From Coccinella septempunctata (taxonomy: Eukaryota > Arthropoda > Insecta > Coleoptera > Coccinellidae), in contig NC_058190.1 of the NCBI RefSeq assembly GCF_907165205.1, positions 43,822,116 through 43,886,115 of the forward strand: a stretch of 64,000 nt of DNA. The letters run 5' to 3'. The number at the start of each line of letters is the position of its first letter. Within the stretch, counting starts at the first letter, position 1. Position numbers and translations under genes: made by a program. This document shows, piece by piece, positions 61,101-64,000 of the stretch. The notes under the pieces are model-generated. The model saw only the letters and a list, made by a program, of their open reading frames with translations. It made no database searches and had not been told where the DNA came from.

Positions 61101-61908
61101 ACCCTCTACAGAGGGTGGAGGTTAGTGGAGTTTTTTGAGTGAAAACCCAAAATTTTCATGCCAGAAATGGATGATTTTTTTGTTGAGGCAATGAATGAGA
61201 TTTTTTTAACAACCTTTTTTATTATGAGAATGATATTTTTTGACTTATTCAATTCGAATTTTCACTTTTTTATGCATTCTGAGGTCAACATTTAAGGATT
61301 ATTGTATGTTTTCGAAATGATATCGATAAATTGTCTTTTTCGTGCTAGGATTATCTGAAAGCAATTACAAAAATGAATGAACATGCAATTTATCTACGAA
61401 ACAGGAATGTTTTTGATAACCTAATCAATTACTTCTGAAGTGTACATCTTTGACCTGAAAATATATAAAAAAGTGAAAATTTGATTTCAATAGGTTGAAC
61501 GATTTCAACACAAAATAACAAAAGGAATAAAAAATCACGTCAATGGCTAAATTTCTCCGAACAACCAAAGACTATCTGGCACAAAAAGGTAGGGTGTAAG
61601 TTGTGCAGTTTCCTACAAAATAATAAACATCGAAAAAAAAATTTTTATGCGTTACTTTTCACTCAGTCTGTAAAGTTGTAATAACAATTGCTGGATATCA
61701 ACTAAGTGTTGATCATGAAAAATAGTCATGAAATTTGCGATAGACAATCAGTTAGTAATAGCTCATTAATCACAAAAGATTAATGAATGTCATAATGCTC
61801 ACGAAAACGAACTTCATGCATCTTTCTTAGGTAAATAGTAATTGCACCTAAGCAGTGAATACTTTTCGCACCTCGGGAAAAAATCACCCATTCTACTCCT
61901 TTGCTGTA
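58158..61908. other. No gene seen; one CAGGGTATCC box
   Basis: TACAGGGTATCCGGATTCAA at 60816 resembles the end of another interspersed repeat, also near 48843. No mirror end was found. Frames at 60526-60930 overlap on both strands without domains. Confidence 0.4.
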
Positions 61909-62520
61909 CAGGTTGGGCAAAATTCGTTGTCTACTGAGGGGATCTCGAGAACTATAGCACCTAGAAGAAAACGGATGACACATTTTCGAGCTCCTTTTCG
62001 GAGAAACAAAGAATGGTGTGAACCGCAGCGTGCTACGGTACTTCGTTTTTGAGTTTGACAATTTCGTAAAGTTCTCATAACTTTTTCTCTTTGAAGTTAC
62101 GAATCGGAAACTTGAACATTTTATAGGCACTTTTTTACGTAGAATCCACTGATGACCTCAAAATATTTTTTCTTTCGAATCATGAGTTGAACTTTAATTT
62201 TTTTAAATGCAAACTTTTATTGAATTTGTTATTTTTGAATTGAAAAAAATCTTTTGTCAGTAGACTCTACGTATTAAGGTGTCTAAGAAGGTTCAAGTTT
62301 CAGATCTGTATCTTCAAAGACAAAAAAGTAATGAGAACTTTTCGGAATCGTCAAAATCTCAATTTTTGTTTATAACTCGAAATCTAAAAATGATAGGCCG
62401 ATTCTGTTTTCAGATTTGGATTAGTCATGAAAAAAGAGCTAGAGATTGTGTCATCCATTTTCTTCTAGCTGCTATAGTTCTCGAGATCCCTTCAGTAGAC
62501 AACGAATTTTGCCCACCCTG
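61909..62520 (+). mobile_element. Family B MITE-like element, full length
   Basis: A 612-bp element flanked by TA at 61907-61908 and 62521-62522. Ends are CAGGTTGGGCAAAATTCGTT and, mirrored, ACGAATTTTGCCCACCCTG. The inverted arms run about 70 bp, pairing GATCTCGAGAACTATAGCAC and AGAAAACGGATGACACATT on the left with their complements on the right. No coding capacity. Confidence 0.85.
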
Positions 62521-62522
62521 TA

Positions 62523-62981
62523 CAGTGTGTCAATTTGAAAAGGTATACCACCTTTATCTCTGCCCCATGCAAAATCCTGAAAAATGGAAATTGAACGGAA
62601 TGGCCACCACGCTTCCCAGACCTGACACCTTCAGATTTTCTCCTCTGGGGACAATTCAACTCGGTTGTGTATAAAAGAGCCCTGAGATGTAGAAGAACTG
62701 TAAGTAAGAATACGCACAGCATGCCAAGAAATTCAAGTGGATGTTTTCCGAAAAGTATGGGCTAAATCGAAGTACCTTTAAAAAAAGGTGTCACTCAATC
62801 CCCTTCCCATCCGAGGTTTTACGGGACTAAGGGTTGCTGTCACCACGCTCAATACGAATTTCTTGGAACCAAAGGTATAAAATATCACACTCCTTACCTC
62901 TTTTAGGCATTTTTTCTGATTTTACATGGGGGTCAAGTCGTCAAGTTATTCAAGGCGGTACTTTTTCAAACTTGCACTCTG
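62523..62981 (+). mobile_element. Tc1/mariner-type element remnant with CAGTGTG ends
   Basis: The element is flanked by TA (62521-62522 and 62982-62983). Its ends are imperfect inverted repeats of about 28 bp: CAGTGTGTCAATTTGAAAAG on the left and, on the minus strand, CAGAGTGCAAGTTTGAAAAA at the right. The interior holds a transposase C-terminal fragment. At 459 bp it is an internal-deletion derivative. The left TA is shared with the right end of a family B MITE, so the two insertions abut without a gap. Confidence 0.78.
62610..62765 (+). pseudogene. Tc1/mariner-type transposase C-terminal remnant
   Basis: Translation gives FPDLTPSDFLLWGQFNSVVY and KRAL. After a short frameshift near 62690 it gives DVEEL, a stop, then VRIRTACQEIQVDVF. 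The PDLTPSDFLLWG block is the third-acidic-residue motif of Tc1/mariner-like DDE transposases common in insects, and the VEEL..RI..AC..I segment is the usual C-terminus. It differs from the mariner family elsewhere in the window, which reads PDLAPSDYHLFPQL. No catalytic N-terminal half is left. Confidence 0.75.
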
Positions 62982-62983
62982 TA

Positions 62984-64000
62984 TAAGTGCTTCATTTACA
63001 CGAAGTTAAAATTTTCCAGCCATCTCGAAGAAAACCCAAAAACCCATAAAAATCGAGCACTATCCCTAGGGGAAAGTCAGCCACTGGCTCCGGGATCTAG
63101 CAAGAACATCGAGACCGAGGTTTCGCTCACAGAACCAGAGTTATCGCGATCTAGCAACCTGACCTGAGTCGTCACTCTTGCTGTCGATTTCAATTCTTCA
63201 GTCTATATACTTGCCAAGACGTATATGCGAATACGCTCTCCGATCCACTCTTTTCTGCCCCCTTGTGTGTGGATATACTTAGCTGCTATTGCGGAGTGAT
63301 TGACCGCGTTATTTCATTTGGTTCGGATGCTGGACACTGCTGTTTCACTCATACAATAAAGTCCTCAATGTCTTCGGACGCTGTGGTGGCCAAGATTTCG
63401 ATCAGGCCACAAAAAAATTTAATTCATCGCATATGTGGAATGAGTTACGAATTTTAGGTCTCTCTAGGGATTGCACTGATTGGGGGTTCGTTTGTGGGGT
63501 TTTGGGGTTATGTCATCATCGATTTTTTGGTAGAGAAAGAACAGAGGGGAATGGAAATAATTCATTACATTGAAATTGTCTTCGAATGTTGCCTTGATCA
63601 TCGTTCATTGCATCAGGAAGTGTGAATGTTTGACCTAGATATTCTACCCCTCTTCCCTTAACTTTAGATTTGCTTCTATAAGACTTTACGTAGTATGAAT
63701 GAAAAATATATAGAGAAGAACAAGATTCCAAATAATTACAAAACAATATAACAGCACACATAAGAACTTGGTGTTGGAGATACAAGCTATCATAATACAG
63801 ACTTGAATATAATGATTCCTCTTAAAAATAAAAGATTAATTCATTACATCTTTAAATGAAACATGAGATGTGATACTGACAACAGATTTTGTGTTGCAAT
63901 TTCATCAATTCCTGAAAAAGTTAGTCACATTCCTTGGAATTCAGAAGAATGGAATTTGCTTCCTTTAGTAGACTTGAAGCAATGAATTGATAATAGAAAA
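62984..64000. other. No gene seen; GC-richer patch at 63060-63260
   Basis: The patch contains GAGACCGAGG, GTTATCGCGATC and GCGAATACGC with no convincing open frame. The remainder is AT-rich. Confidence 0.4.

Overview
The window looks like about 64 kb of nuclear DNA from an insect, most likely a beetle. The evidence is a strongly AT-rich background, a dense load of mariner, hAT, non-LTR and MITE-like elements, one short interstitial (TTAGG)n telomere-type tract, and a spliced exon of an animal Notch-ligand gene. Species and order are inferences; no diagnostic gene fixes them. There are no bacterial operons, phage genes or CRISPR arrays.

Only one host coding exon can be named with confidence. 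A 297-bp minus-strand exon at 25779-26075 encodes the N-terminal MNNL domain of a Serrate/Jagged-type Notch ligand, with good acceptor and donor sites and phase 0 at both ends. No other exon of that gene was recognised, so much of the window is probably intron or regulatory DNA of this gene. Several GC-richer islands (3325-3875, 5340-5760, 7490-8560, 23090-23710, 33320-34100, 39180-39700, 56090-56400, 63060-63260) stand out from the AT-rich background and could be enhancers, promoters or small exons. A possible 3'-terminal exon of unknown identity lies on the minus strand at 53934-54124.

The rest is mostly mobile DNA. Five copies of one mariner family (DD34D transposase) lie at 2110-3019 (+), 21679-22948 (-), 29202-31333 (-), 54573-55838 (+) and 56716-57980 (-); all are broken by frameshifts, stops or deletions. 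The third is interrupted by a 1092-bp hAT derivative (29719-30810) with an 8-bp target duplication. A 5'-truncated non-LTR retrotransposon keeps a 648-codon reverse transcriptase frame (18170-20116, -). Two opposed RT relics meet near 43905.

Two abundant MITE-like families share CAGGGTG ends and TA flanks. Family A (about 0.63-0.7 kb, ends GTGAGTCTTTGACTC) has about a dozen full or partial copies. Family B (ends GTGGGCAAAATTCG) has three. A decayed Tc1/mariner-type element with similar CAGTGTG ends and a transposase C-terminus abuts a family B copy at 62521. Other foldback structures lie at 12589-12765, 25172-25415, 40768-41383, 46127-46563, 50351-50535 and a perfect hairpin at 52650-52699. 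I found no clearly new biological system; the strongest leads are the nested transposons, the CAGGGTG MITE system and the hairpins.
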